64,000 bases of DNA from Ottowia oryzae (GTDB taxonomy: Bacteria; Pseudomonadota; Gammaproteobacteria; Burkholderiales; Burkholderiaceae_C), in the NCBI RefSeq assembly GCF_003008535.1, contig NZ_CP027666.1:1658001-1722000 (forward strand), given 5' to 3'. Numbering within the stretch: the stretch's first letter is position 1; every line of letters begins with the position of its first letter. The position numbers were made by a program, and so were the translations under genes. The notes beneath the pieces were generated by a model, which saw only the letters and a program-made list of their open reading frames with translations, was not told where the DNA came from and did not search any database. This document shows, in pieces, positions 47,109 to 56,171 of the stretch.

Positions 47109-49433
47109 TTAGAACAGCGCTTTGAACGTCAGCTCAACGCGGCGCGGCGCACCCGGTGCGTAAAAGCCCCGGTACAGCGCGTCGGCGTACAGCTTGTTGG
47201 TGAGGTTGGTCACGTTCAGCTTCAGCGACATGGTTTCGGTCAGGTTGTATTCGGCCATGGCGTCGAAGGTGACGAAGCCCTTGGCCTTGACGGCGCGGCT
47301 GCCGTCCGGGTGCTGGCTGCTGCGGTAGTTGGCGCCCAGGCCCACGCGGAACTTGGGCATGAGGCGGTAGGTGGTCCACAGGCTGCCGCTGTTGCGCGGG
47401 GTCAGGCCGGGGCGGTCGCCCTGCACCTGGGCACCGCCGCCGTTGGCGGCCAGCACCTGGTTGCTGCGGTCGATCTTGGCCTCAGGAATCCAGGCGTGGT
47501 TCCAGAACAGTTCCCACGCCGGCGTGATGCGGCCCGCGGCGTTGAATTCGACGCCCGCAGCGTGGCGCTTGCCCGACAACAGGTATTGCGCTGCGGCGCT
47601 GTCAGGGTCGGTGTTGCGCTCGTTGTATTTCTCGGAATAGAACACGGCCGCGCCCAGCGTCAGGCGCCGGTCCAGCACGTCCCACTTGCCGCCGATCTCG
47701 ATGTTGCGGCTCTTCTCGGCAGGCGTGTTGGCCAGCACGTTGTTCGGGCTGTTGGGCGTGAACTGGTAGGCGTCGCCCGACGTGTTGTACGAGGTACCGT
47801 AAGACAGGTAGTACGACTGCGTGTCGCTCGGCTGGAAGAGCAGGCCCACGCGCGGGCTCCACAGCGACTGCGACTTGCTGAAGCTGTAGCCGGGCGTGAC
47901 GGCGCCGTTCGCGGCGGTGGTGGCCACCGTGTCGTAGCTGCCCTTGAAGCGGTCAAAGCGCAGGCCAGCCACCAGCTTGAGCTGCTCGGTCAGCGACATG
48001 GTGTCTTGCGCGTAGATGCCGAAGTTGCTCGCGTCGAACTTGTTGTAGGTGGGGTCAGGGCGCAGATCGTCGTGCCACTGGTGCGGATTGGGCTGGCCCA
48101 CGGTGGTGGTCAAGGTGCTGGCCGGCCCGGCAAAGTTGTTGTTGCGCTTGGACTTGTCGTAGTACAGGTCCACGCCCGCCATGATGTGGTGCTGGCCGCC
48201 GCCCCAGTTGAACTTGTTGCTGTAGTCGCTTTGCAGCTGCGTCAGGTCGCTGGTGCCCAGCCGGCCCTTGGGCGAGCGGGTGATGATGGTGTCTGGGCCC
48301 CAGTTGTCGATGGTGGTGGGGGCGCCGTGGGTGGTGCCAAAGCGGATCACGCTGGCCCACAGGTCGCGCTCGTAGCGGCCGTGGCGCAGTTGCGTCTTCA
48401 GCTCGCCGCCGTTGTCGAAGCGGTAGGTGTGCGCCAGCGTGGCGTACGTGGCCTTGGTGTTGAGCTTGTCGTTGTCGAAGCCGTAATAGTCGCGCGCGCG
48501 CAGCGTCGGCACGATCACGCCGTCGCGGATGAACCAGGGGTGGTTGTAGGTGGAGCGGCCGCGCGAATCGAGGTGGTACAGGCCCACCGAGAATTCGTTG
48601 CGCGTGCCGATGCCCCAGCGGAAGCTGGGCGCCACGCCGATCTTTTTCTGCTGGCTGCCCCAGTTGCTGGCGTCGTGCGCCAGCGCGTTGATGCGGAAGG
48701 CCGAATCCTGGCCCGTCTGGAAGTTGAAGTCGCCGGTGATGCGTTTCATGCCGCCCGTGCCCACCGTCGCGTTCACCTCATGCTGGTTCATCAGGAATGG
48801 CTGCTTGCTGACCTGGTTGACCACGCCGCCGGTGGAGCCCTTGCCGAACAGCATCGACGCCGAGCCCTTGATCACTTCCACGCGGTCGTCGTTGAACGTG
48901 TCGCGCTCGTACAGCGCGCCGTCGCGCATGCCGTCGCGGTAGATGTCGCCCGCCGTACCCAGCGAAAAGCCGCGCAGGCGCACGTCTTCCTCGCCCGTCT
49001 CGCCCGACAGGAAGGTCACGCCAGCGGTGGAGCGCAGCACTTCACGCAGGTCGTCCAGATTGCGGTCTTGCAACTGCTTTTCGGTGAACACGGTGACCGA
49101 TTGCGGGATGTCGCGCAGTTCCTGGTTGCCCTTGCCGATCTGGGTGCGGGTGGTGCGCAGCTCAGTCTTGCTGTTGGTGGGCGCGCCCGGCTCGGCGGTG
49201 TCGCGCACCGTGACCGTGGGCAGGGTGCCAGCGGTGTCGGCGCCAGGGGCTGCCGCAGCGGGGGCCGTCTGTGCCAGCGCGGCGCTGCCCAGGGAGCCCG
49301 CCAGCAACATCGCACCCAGCGGCAGCAGCGCGTTGGCGCCCTTGGGGCTGGATGCTACAGATTCAGAAGCGACTTGCGCAGGTACGACGAGGGCTGGAGC
49401 CCGATTTTTAGGGTTGCGACGGGAAGCGGGCAT
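47109..49433 (-). CDS. TonB-dependent siderophore receptor
   Basis: A 774-residue outer membrane receptor. After an unusual N-terminus (MPASRRNPKN...) comes the signal peptide LLPLGAMLLAGSLGSAALAQ (about residues 37-56), the TonB box (TLPTVTVRD), the plug (QIGKGNQELRDIPQSVTVFTEKQLQDRNLDDLREVLRSTAGVTF) and a beta barrel ending in the aromatic VELTFKALF. The start at 49433 follows the family; the long upstream ORF (to 49640) runs through the promoter. A Fur-like box is at 49567-49587. The plus-strand repeat copy 49354-49413 gives part of the N-terminus. Confidence 0.94.
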   Translation of the reverse strand: MPASRRNPKNRAPALVVPAQVASESVASSPKGANALLPLGAMLLAGSLGSAALAQTAPAAAAPGADTAGTLPTVTVRDTAEPGAPTNSKTELRTTRTQIGKGNQELRDIPQSVTVFTEKQLQDRNLDDLREVLRSTAGVTFLSGETGEEDVRLRGFSLGTAGDIYRDGMRDGALYERDTFNDDRVEVIKGSASMLFGKGSTGGVVNQVSKQPFLMNQHEVNATVGTGGMKRITGDFNFQTGQDSAFRINALAHDASNWGSQQKKIGVAPSFRWGIGTRNEFSVGLYHLDSRGRSTYNHPWFIRDGVIVPTLRARDYYGFDNDKLNTKATYATLAHTYRFDNGGELKTQLRHGRYERDLWASVIRFGTTHGAPTTIDNWGPDTIITRSPKGRLGTSDLTQLQSDYSNKFNWGGGQHHIMAGVDLYYDKSKRNNNFAGPASTLTTTVGQPNPHQWHDDLRPDPTYNKFDASNFGIYAQDTMSLTEQLKLVAGLRFDRFKGSYDTVATTAANGAVTPGYSFSKSQSLWSPRVGLLFQPSDTQSYYLSYGTSYNTSGDAYQFTPNSPNNVLANTPAEKSRNIEIGGKWDVLDRRLTLGAAVFYSEKYNERNTDPDSAAAQYLLSGKRHAAGVEFNAAGRITPAWELFWNHAWIPEAKIDRSNQVLAANGGGAQVQGDRPGLTPRNSGSLWTTYRLMPKFRVGLGANYRSSQHPDGSRAVKAKGFVTFDAMAEYNLTETMSLKLNVTNLTNKLYADALYRGFYAPGAPRRVELTFKALF
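49354..49413 (+). repeat. Dispersed ~60-bp repeat, copy 12 (translated antisense, N-terminus of TonB receptor)
   Basis: The plus strand reads ATTCAGAAGCGACTTGCGC, AGGTACGACG, AGGGCTGGAGCCC, then GATTTTTAGGG. It is a degenerate copy. The receptor gene on the minus strand reads it as NRAPALVVPAQVASESVAS, upstream of the hydrophobic core of the signal peptide. Confidence 0.5.
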
Positions 49434-49566
49434 AGTCCGGTAGGGCTGAACGTGGGTGAAATAGTTTTGGCCGCTTGCGCCCCCGGTCATACAAAAGCCA
49501 CCCTGGTGGGTGGCTTGGGTTTCATGCGCGGGCTTGGGCGGATGTGGGAAGTTGTAAATTCTAAAT

Positions 49567-49587
49567 AAATGCGAATCGTTGTGATTA
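49567..49587. promoter_or_regulatory. Fur-like box upstream of the siderophore receptor
   Basis: A palindrome-like AAATGCGAAT-CGTT-GTGATTA that matches the AAATGAGAATNATTCTCATTT type of Fur box at most positions. It lies about 135 bp upstream of the receptor start. This fits repression by iron. Confidence 0.6.
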
Positions 49588-49648
49588 GCGAATTCGCCTG
49601 CTGTCATTAATCCGCAACACACCGCAGCAGAGCGCACCAAATCGGCGC

Positions 49649-49671
49649 AAAAAAAGGGCCCGTAGGCCCTT
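49649..49671 (-). terminator. Intrinsic terminator of the bacterioferritin gene
   Basis: On the minus strand a 7-bp stem AAGGGCC / GGCCCTT with loop TACG is followed by a run of T (A tract 49649-49655 on the plus strand). It lies 43 bp after the stop of bfr. Confidence 0.82.
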
Positions 49672-49713
49672 GATGCAATGCAGCGCCGCGCTGGGCGCGC
49701 TGTGAACGGTTTG

Positions 49714-50193
49714 TCAGGCTTCCAGCTCGCCCATCTGGCTTTGCAGGTAGTTCTGAATGCCCACCTTGCCGATCAGCTCGATCTGGGTTTCCAGAAAATC
49801 GATGTGCTCTTCGGTGTCGTCCAGGATGGTCTGCAGCAGATCGCGCGAAACGTAGTCGCGCACTTTCTCGCAATGCTCGATGCCGTCTTTCACGGTGGCT
49901 TGCGCGGCACGCTCCAGCGTCAGGTCGCAATTGAGCAGCTCGGGCACGTCCTCGCCGATCATCAGCTTGCCCAGGTCTTGCAGATTGGGCAGGCCGTCCA
50001 GCATGAAGATGCGGTCCATCAGCATGTCAGCGTGCTTCATCTCGCCGATCGACTCGGCGTATTCTTTCTTGGCCAGCTTGTCCAGGCCCCAGTGCTTGAG
50101 CATGCGGTAGTGCAGGAAGTACTGGTTGATGGCGGTGAGTTCGTTCTTCAGCTGCGCCTGCAGAAACTCGATGGCTTTCGGGTCGCCTTTCAT
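49714..50193 (-). CDS. bfr: Bacterioferritin
   Basis: A 159-residue iron-storage protein. The ferroxidase ligands are in LTAINQYFLHYRMLKHWGLDKLAKKEYAESIGEMKHADMLMDRI (glutamate and ExxH) and later EHIDFLETQIELIGKVG. The heme-binding methionine, near position 52, is in the MKHADMLM segment (Met52 equivalent). It lies in the iron block just upstream of the receptor promoter region and on the same strand. Confidence 0.97.
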   Translation of the reverse strand: MKGDPKAIEFLQAQLKNELTAINQYFLHYRMLKHWGLDKLAKKEYAESIGEMKHADMLMDRIFMLDGLPNLQDLGKLMIGEDVPELLNCDLTLERAAQATVKDGIEHCEKVRDYVSRDLLQTILDDTEEHIDFLETQIELIGKVGIQNYLQSQMGELEA

Positions 50194-50323
50194 GGCTTCG
50201 CTCCTTGGGATGTGTACGTCAATGCAGCGATTCTAGGGAGCAGGGCGCACACCTCCAAACCGGGGCCTTTCGGAATACGAACGCTTCGCACCACGCTTGC
50301 GATGTGATAGCGGCAAGCCCGCG

Positions 50324-51016
50324 TCAGATGGCCACCAGCTTGCGAATACCCTTGGCCGCCATCTCTTTGCCGGGGCCTTGCGCAATGACTTCGCCGCGCT
50401 CCATCACCAGGTAGTCGTCGGCCAGCTCTTCGGCAAAGTCGTAGTACTGCTCGCACAGCAGAATCGCCATGTCGCCCCGGTCGGCCAGCATGCGGATCAC
50501 GCGGCCAATGTCCTTGATGATGCTGGGCTGGATGCCTTCGGTGGGCTCATCCAGGATGAGCAGCTTGGGCCCCGGCGCCAGTGCGCGCGCGATCGCCAGC
50601 TGCTGCTGCTGCCCGCCCGACAGGTCGCCGCCGCGGCGGTGGCGCATCTGCGCCAGGATGGGAAACAGCTCGAACAGCTCCGGCGGAATCGGCGTGCCCG
50701 CCGGCCGATAGGCCAGGCCCATGCGCAGGTTTTCCTGCACCGTCAGGCGCGGGAAAATCTCGCGCCCCTGCGGCACGTAGCCCATGCCCGCGCGCGCCCG
50801 GGTGTACGACGTGGCGCCTTGCATCGGCAGGCCTGCCAGCTCGATCTGCCCGGTCTTGATGGGCACCAGGCCCATCAGGCACTTGAGCAGCGTGGTCTTG
50901 CCCACGCCGTTGCGGCCCAGCAGCACGGTGATCTTGCCCAGCGACGCGGTCAGGCTGACGTCGCGCAGGATGTGCGAGCCGCCGTAGTACTGGTTGATGT
51001 TGCTGACTTTTAGCAT
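50324..51016 (-). CDS. urtE: Urea ABC transporter ATP-binding subunit UrtE
   Basis: A 230-residue ATPase of the LivF type. Walker A is GRNGVGKTT (near 37-45), the signature LSGGQQQQLAIARAL near 135, and Walker B KLLILDEPTEGIQPSII. The start MLKVSNINQYYGGS has Shine-Dalgarno GGAGG six bases upstream, provided by the dispersed repeat copy. It is the last gene of urtABCDE. Confidence 0.95.
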   Translation of the reverse strand: MLKVSNINQYYGGSHILRDVSLTASLGKITVLLGRNGVGKTTLLKCLMGLVPIKTGQIELAGLPMQGATSYTRARAGMGYVPQGREIFPRLTVQENLRMGLAYRPAGTPIPPELFELFPILAQMRHRRGGDLSGGQQQQLAIARALAPGPKLLILDEPTEGIQPSIIKDIGRVIRMLADRGDMAILLCEQYYDFAEELADDYLVMERGEVIAQGPGKEMAAKGIRKLVAI

Positions 51017-51019
51017 TTC

Positions 51020-51075
51020 AGGCCTCCAGCGCACGCTACACGGGCGCCAACAGCTATTTAATAGATAGCAATGGG
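51020..51075 (-). repeat. Dispersed ~60-bp repeat, copy 13 (supplies the urtE Shine-Dalgarno)
   Basis: On the minus strand it reads ATTGCTATCTATTAAATAGC, TGTTGGCGCC, eleven bases, GCGCTGGAGGCCT and then the urtE ATG after GAA. It fills the whole gap between urtD and urtE. The GGAGG of the repeat is six bases before the ATG. Confidence 0.75.
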
Positions 51076-51076
51076 C

Positions 51077-51961
51077 TTACCTGCCCAGGTACACCTCGAT
51101 CACGCGTTCGTCCGCCTGCACCTTGTCCAGCGGCCCTTGCGCCAGCACGCTGCCTTCGGCCAGCACGGTGACGGTGCCCGTGTCGCCCGCGATGGCGCGG
51201 ATGAAGTGCATGTCGTGCTCCACCACCATCAGCGAGTGCTTGCCTTTGAGGGTGAGAAACAGCTCGGCCGTGCGCGCCGTTTCTTCGTCGGTCATACCGG
51301 CGACGGGCTCGTCCAGCAGCATCAGCTTGGGCTCTTGCATCAGCAGCATGCCGATCTCCAGCCACTGCTTCTGCCCGTGACTGAGCAGCCCAGCCTGCCG
51401 CCGCACGTGGGGCGCCAGGTGGATGGTGTGCAGCACCTCGGCCAGCCGGTCGCGCTGCGCCGAATCGAGCTGGAAGAACATCGACGGGCGCACGCGCTTG
51501 TCGGTCTTCAGTGCCAGCTCCAGGTTTTCAAACACCGTCAGGTCTTCAAAAACGGTGGGCTTCTGGAACTTGCGGCCAATGCCCAGCGCAGCGATCTCGG
51601 GTTCGTTGTGGCGCAGCAGGTCGATGGTGCTGCCGAAGAACACGGTGCCGCTGTCGGGGCGGGTCTTGCCGGTGATGATGTCCATCATCGTCGTCTTGCC
51701 CGCCCCGTTGGGGCCGATGATGCAGCGCAGCTCGCCGGGGGCGATGTCCAGGTTCAATCCCTTGATCGCCTTGAAGCCGTCGAAGCTCACGCTCACGTCT
51801 TCCAGGTACAGGATGCGGCCGTGCGTCACGTCCACTTCACCCGCCACGGCGGGGCGCGCGTAGCTGGCGGCGCGGTCGCCCGACGCGGTGCCTGTCTCGG
51901 CGCGCTGGCGGGTGTAGGTCTCGACGCGCAGGGCGCCTTCTTCCATCAGATCGGGGGTCAT
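51077..51961 (-). CDS. urtD: Urea ABC transporter ATP-binding subunit UrtD
   Basis: A 294-residue ATPase of the LivG type. It begins about 45 residues before the ABC domain. Walker A is GPNGAGKTTMM, the loop LSHGQKQWLEIGMLLMQEPKLMLLDEPVAGM carries the UrtD-type signature and Walker B. Its start overlaps the urtC stop by four bases (ATGA). The C-terminal end VIEVYLGR is typical of LivG proteins. Confidence 0.95.
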   Translation of the reverse strand: MTPDLMEEGALRVETYTRQRAETGTASGDRAASYARPAVAGEVDVTHGRILYLEDVSVSFDGFKAIKGLNLDIAPGELRCIIGPNGAGKTTMMDIITGKTRPDSGTVFFGSTIDLLRHNEPEIAALGIGRKFQKPTVFEDLTVFENLELALKTDKRVRPSMFFQLDSAQRDRLAEVLHTIHLAPHVRRQAGLLSHGQKQWLEIGMLLMQEPKLMLLDEPVAGMTDEETARTAELFLTLKGKHSLMVVEHDMHFIRAIAGDTGTVTVLAEGSVLAQGPLDKVQADERVIEVYLGR

Positions 51962-53094
51962 GACGACTTGTCCTTGCGCATCAGCTGGCGCACCAGCCCG
52001 ACGATGCCGTTGGGTAGCCACAGGGTCACGGCGATGAACAGCGCACCCAAAAAGTACAGCCAGAATTCGGGCGCGGCCACCGTGAGCCAGCTCTTGGCAC
52101 CGTTGACCAGAAAGGCGCCGACGATCGGGCCAATCAGCGTGGCGCGGCCCCCCACGGCGGTCCAGATGGCGATTTCGATCGAGTTGCCGGGGCTCATCTC
52201 GCCGGGGTTGATGATGCCCACCTGCGGCACGTACAGCGCGCCGGCCACGCCGCACATCACGGCGCTGATCACCCAGATGCTCAGCTTGTAGGGCAGGGGC
52301 GAATAGCCTGAGAACATCACGCGGCTTTCCGCGTCGCGCACCGCTTGCAGCACGCGGCCGTACTTGCTGCGCACCAGCCAGCGGGCCATCAGGTAAAAGC
52401 CCAGCAGCGCCAGGCCAGACAGCACGAACAGCAGCATGCGCATGCCCTGTGTGGCCAGCGGATAGCCCAGGATGGTGGTAAAGCCCGTGAAGCCGTTGTT
52501 GCCGCCAAAGCCCGTCTCATTGCGGAAGAACAGCAGCATGGCGGCCACCGTGAGCGCCTGCGTGATGATCGAGAAATACACGCCCTTGATGCGCGAGCGG
52601 AAGGCGAAGTAGCCGAACACGAAGGCCACCAGCCCCGGCACCAGCACGATGAGGATCAGCGTAGCAATGAAGCTGCCCGACAGCGCCCATTGCCAGGGCA
52701 GCGCCTTCCAGTCCAGAAACACCATGAAGGGCGGCAGCGCATCTGGGCCGGCGGCCTGGCGCATCAGGTACATGCCCATCACGTAGCCGCCCAGCGCAAA
52801 GAACAGGCCGTGCCCCAGGCTGAGGATGCCGGTGTAGCCCCAGATCAGGTCCATCGCCAGCGCGCAGATGGCGTAGCACATGATCTTGCCCAGCAGGCCG
52901 ACCATGTAGTCCGACAGGTGCAGCGGGCTGCCTTCGGGCACCAGCAGATTGAGCACGGGCGCCAGCGCGCACACGGCCAGCAGCGCGAGAATGAAGGCGG
53001 CCCAGCCGGGGCGGCTGAGCAGGGGTGCGCGCGTGGGCAGCGCGGTGCCCGCCAGCGTGCTGCCCGCGCCGGGCGAAGAGGTCAGGGTGTTCAT
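51958..53094 (-). CDS. urtC: Urea ABC transporter permease UrtC
   Basis: A 378-residue LivM-type permease with about ten hydrophobic segments. The conserved LSLGHGLFFALGGYVMGMYLM and GLARWLVRSKYGRVLQAVRDAESRVMFSGY (the EAA-like loop) are present. The start overlaps the urtB stop as ATGA, and its stop overlaps the urtD start. Confidence 0.94.
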   Translation of the reverse strand: MNTLTSSPGAGSTLAGTALPTRAPLLSRPGWAAFILALLAVCALAPVLNLLVPEGSPLHLSDYMVGLLGKIMCYAICALAMDLIWGYTGILSLGHGLFFALGGYVMGMYLMRQAAGPDALPPFMVFLDWKALPWQWALSGSFIATLILIVLVPGLVAFVFGYFAFRSRIKGVYFSIITQALTVAAMLLFFRNETGFGGNNGFTGFTTILGYPLATQGMRMLLFVLSGLALLGFYLMARWLVRSKYGRVLQAVRDAESRVMFSGYSPLPYKLSIWVISAVMCGVAGALYVPQVGIINPGEMSPGNSIEIAIWTAVGGRATLIGPIVGAFLVNGAKSWLTVAAPEFWLYFLGALFIAVTLWLPNGIVGLVRQLMRKDKSS

Positions 53095-54746
53095 GCTTCG
53101 GCGCTCCGGCCCTTCATCGCGAAGATGCCCTGCGGCCGCTTCTGGATGAAAACGATGATGAAGATCAGCACGGCGATCTTGGCCAGCACGGCGCCGGTCC
53201 AGCCTTCCAGCAGCTTATTGACCAGGCCCAGCCCCAGCGCGGCGTACACCGTGCCCGCCAGCTGGCCCACGCCGCCCAGCACCACCACCATGAACGAATC
53301 GACGATGTAGCTTTGCCCCAGGTCAGGCCCCACGTTGCCCACCTGGCTGAGCGCGCAGCCCGCCAGCCCGGCTATGCCCGAGCCCAGCGAGAACGCGTAC
53401 ATGTCCGTGCGCGCCGTGTTCACGCCCATGCAGGCGGCCATCGGGCGGTTTTGCGTCACGCCGCGTACGAACAGGCCCAGCCGCGTGCGGCTGATCAGCC
53501 ACGCCACGCCCAGCAGCGCCGCCACGGCAAAGGCGATGATGACGATGCGGTTCCACGGCAGCGTCAGGTTCGGCAGCACTTGCAGGCCGCCGCTCATCCA
53601 GGCCGGGTTTTCCACCGCCACGTTTTGCGCGCCGAAGATCGAGCGCGTGGCCTGCATCAGGATCAGGCTGATGCCCCAGGTGGCCAGCAGCGTTTCGAGC
53701 GGGCGGCCGTACAGGTAGCGGATCACGCCGCGCTCCAGCGCCGCGCCCACCAGGGCCGACGCCATGAAGGACACCGGCACCGCCGCCACCAAATACCAGT
53801 CGAACGCGCCCGGCAGGTATTGGCGAAACAGCACTTGCGTCACATAAGTGGCGTAAGCGCCGATCATGATCAGCTCGCCATGCGCCATGTTGATCACGCC
53901 CATCAGCCCGTAGGTGATGGCCAGGCCCAGCGCGGCCAGCAGCAGGATCGAGCCCAGGCTGATGCCCGAGAACAGCACGCCCAGCCGTTCGCCCCAGGCC
54001 AGGCCCGCGTCGATGTGGCTGATGGCCGTTTGCAGCGCGGTCTTGACCTGCGGGTCGGTCTCGCGCTCCAGCTGCTCGTTCAGCAGCGGCTTGATGTCGG
54101 GGCTGCGCGCCTGGTCCAGCGCCTGCGCGGCGGCCAGTCGCTTGGCTGGGTCTTCGCTGGCCAACAGGGCGGTGGCGCGGGCTTTCTCCAGCTGGGCCTT
54201 CACGCGGGCGTCGTGCTCGGCAGCCAGGGCCTTGTCGATCAGCGGCAGGCGCGATTCGTCCGGCTCTTTCATCAGCGCGGCGGCGGCGTCCAGGCGCTCG
54301 GCCGCGTCGGCGCTGCCGAGCTGCATGGCGGCCTTGGCGGCTTCCAGCGCCGAGCGCACCAGGTTGTTGTTGACCACGTCGTCGGCGTCTTCGGGCAGCT
54401 TGAGCTTGGCGCCGGTCACCGGGTCGGTGGCTTGGTCGCCCTGCATGACGAAGACGTCTTTTTCATTGGCCTTGACGCTGTCGTCCGCCAGTGCGTTGAT
54501 GTAGGCGCGGGTGCGGTCATCGGCCGTCAGCACGGCCTGGTTCAGCGCCTGCACACGCGCTTCGGAATCGCCGATGGCCATGGCGCGTGCCTGGTCGGCC
54601 GTCAAGGCATGGCCCAAGGGGCTGGCCAGCAGGGCGCCCACGGTCAGCACCAGCAGGCCGATGCGCCGCACCCAGCCTGGCGCGGGCGCGGCAGCCCGGC
54701 TTGGGGCGAGGGAAGGGGGGCGACTTGAAGTCAAGGGTTTCACCAT
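53091..54746 (-). CDS. urtB: Urea ABC transporter permease UrtB
   Basis: A 551-residue protein, longer than other LivH permeases because of the N-terminal periplasmic domain of UrtB. A signal-like segment (RIGLLVLTVGALLASPLGHA) is followed by a helical Ala-rich domain (about 50-255), then the permease (about 265-551) with ITYGLMGVINMAHGELIMIGAYATYV and LGLFVRGVTQNRPMAACMGVNTARTDMYAF. Start ATG at 54746 (a TTG lies three bases upstream). The dispersed repeat copy 54745-54800 lies against the start codon. Confidence 0.94.
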   Translation of the reverse strand: MVKPLTSSRPPSLAPSRAAAPAPGWVRRIGLLVLTVGALLASPLGHALTADQARAMAIGDSEARVQALNQAVLTADDRTRAYINALADDSVKANEKDVFVMQGDQATDPVTGAKLKLPEDADDVVNNNLVRSALEAAKAAMQLGSADAAERLDAAAALMKEPDESRLPLIDKALAAEHDARVKAQLEKARATALLASEDPAKRLAAAQALDQARSPDIKPLLNEQLERETDPQVKTALQTAISHIDAGLAWGERLGVLFSGISLGSILLLAALGLAITYGLMGVINMAHGELIMIGAYATYVTQVLFRQYLPGAFDWYLVAAVPVSFMASALVGAALERGVIRYLYGRPLETLLATWGISLILMQATRSIFGAQNVAVENPAWMSGGLQVLPNLTLPWNRIVIIAFAVAALLGVAWLISRTRLGLFVRGVTQNRPMAACMGVNTARTDMYAFSLGSGIAGLAGCALSQVGNVGPDLGQSYIVDSFMVVVLGGVGQLAGTVYAALGLGLVNKLLEGWTGAVLAKIAVLIFIIVFIQKRPQGIFAMKGRSAEA

Positions 54747-54800
54747 CAAACAGGCCGCTGGCGCACGTGGGACGGGCGCTGGCAGCTATCAAAACAGGAA
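54745..54800 (-). repeat. Dispersed ~60-bp repeat, copy 14 (adjacent to urtB start)
   Basis: On the minus strand it reads TTTTGATAGCTGCCAGCGC, then CCGTCCCACG, TGCGCCAGCGGCC, TGTTTGATGG. The ATG of urtB is the ATGG at the end of this copy. Confidence 0.7.
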
Positions 54801-54902
54801 CTGTCAGAAACTGGTGGGGCGGCGCGGTGCGGCTGCGCGCACGGTCCGCCCCGGGCCGCAACGCAGTCGGCGGCGCTGCGTTGCGGTGGGCGGCCTGCGC
54901 CC

Positions 54903-56171
54903 TTACTGGGCGGACTTGCCGTTCGGCTCGTCCTTCTTCTTGTCGTTGCCTTCGATGAACGGGCTCCAGGGCTGGGCCTTGACGGGGCCCTTGGTCTTCC
55001 ACACCACGTTGAACTGGCCGTCGGCGCGGATCTCGCCCACCAGCACCGGTTTGTGAAGGTGGTGGTTCTTCTCGTCCATCTTGACGGTGAAGCCGTCCGG
55101 TGCGGCGAAGGTCTGGCCGGCCATGGCGGCGATCACCTTGTCGGTGTCGGTGCTCTTGGCTTTTTCAACCGCTTGCTTCCACATGTGGATGCCGATGTAG
55201 GTGGCTTCCATCGGGTCGTTGGTCAAAGGCTTGGTGGATTGGCCGGGCAGCTTCTTGTCCTTGGCGTAGGCGCTCCACTCCTTGATCCACGCGGCGTTGG
55301 TGGGGTTCTTCACGCTCATGAAGTAGTTCCACGCGGCCAGGTGGCCGACCAGCGGCTTGGTGTCCACGCCGCGCAGCTCTTCTTCGCCCACGCTGAAGGC
55401 CATGACCGGCACGTCCTTGGCTTTCAGGCCGGCGTTGCCCAGCTCTTTATAGAAGGGCACGTTGGAATCGCCGTTGATGGTGGAGATCACCGCCGTCTTG
55501 CCACCCTGGCTGAACTTCTTGATGTCCGCCACGATGGTCTGGTAGTCGCTGTGGCCGAACGGCGTGTAGGTTTCCATGATGTCCGCGTCCTTGATGCCCT
55601 TGCTGTGCAGGAAGGAGCGCAGGATCTTGTTGGTGGTGCGCGGGTACACGTAGTCGGTGCCCAGCAGCACGAAGCGCTTGGCACTGCCGCCGTCCTTGCT
55701 CATCAGGTATTCCACGGCGGGAATGGCCTGCTGGTTGGGCGCGGCGCCGGTGTAGAACACGTTTTTGGACAGCTCTTCACCCTCGTACTGCACGGGGTAG
55801 AACAGCAGGCCGTTCATCTCTTCAACCACGGGCAGCACCGACTTGCGCGACACGCTGGTCCAGCAGCCGAAGATCACCGCCACTTTGTCCTGGCCCAGCA
55901 GCTGCTTGGTCTTTTCAGCGAACAGCGGCCAGTTGGAAGCCGGGTCAACCACCACCGGCTCCAGCTTCTTGCCCATTACGCCGCCTTTTTTGTTGATCTC
56001 GTCGATCGTCATCAAGGCCATGTCCTTGAGGGCGGTCTCGGAAATGGCCATGGTGCCCGACAGCGAATGCAGGATGCCGACCTTGATGGTGTCGGCCGCG
56101 TGGGCGCTGGCAAAGCCCAGGCCCAGCGCCATGGCGGCGGTCAAAGTCTTGATGTGATGGCGACGGTTCAT
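54903..56171 (-). CDS. urtA: Urea ABC transporter substrate-binding protein UrtA
   Basis: A 422-residue periplasmic binding protein. Signal peptide MNRRHHIKTLTAAMALGLGFASAHAAD; the mature start IKVGILHSLSGTMAISETALKDMALMTIDEINKKGGVMGKKLEPVVVD is typical of UrtA. The start has GGAG eight bases upstream. It is first of urtABCDE on the minus strand and divergent from ureA. It binds urea outside the inner membrane. Confidence 0.96.
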   Translation of the reverse strand: MNRRHHIKTLTAAMALGLGFASAHAADTIKVGILHSLSGTMAISETALKDMALMTIDEINKKGGVMGKKLEPVVVDPASNWPLFAEKTKQLLGQDKVAVIFGCWTSVSRKSVLPVVEEMNGLLFYPVQYEGEELSKNVFYTGAAPNQQAIPAVEYLMSKDGGSAKRFVLLGTDYVYPRTTNKILRSFLHSKGIKDADIMETYTPFGHSDYQTIVADIKKFSQGGKTAVISTINGDSNVPFYKELGNAGLKAKDVPVMAFSVGEEELRGVDTKPLVGHLAAWNYFMSVKNPTNAAWIKEWSAYAKDKKLPGQSTKPLTNDPMEATYIGIHMWKQAVEKAKSTDTDKVIAAMAGQTFAAPDGFTVKMDEKNHHLHKPVLVGEIRADGQFNVVWKTKGPVKAQPWSPFIEGNDKKKDEPNGKSAQ

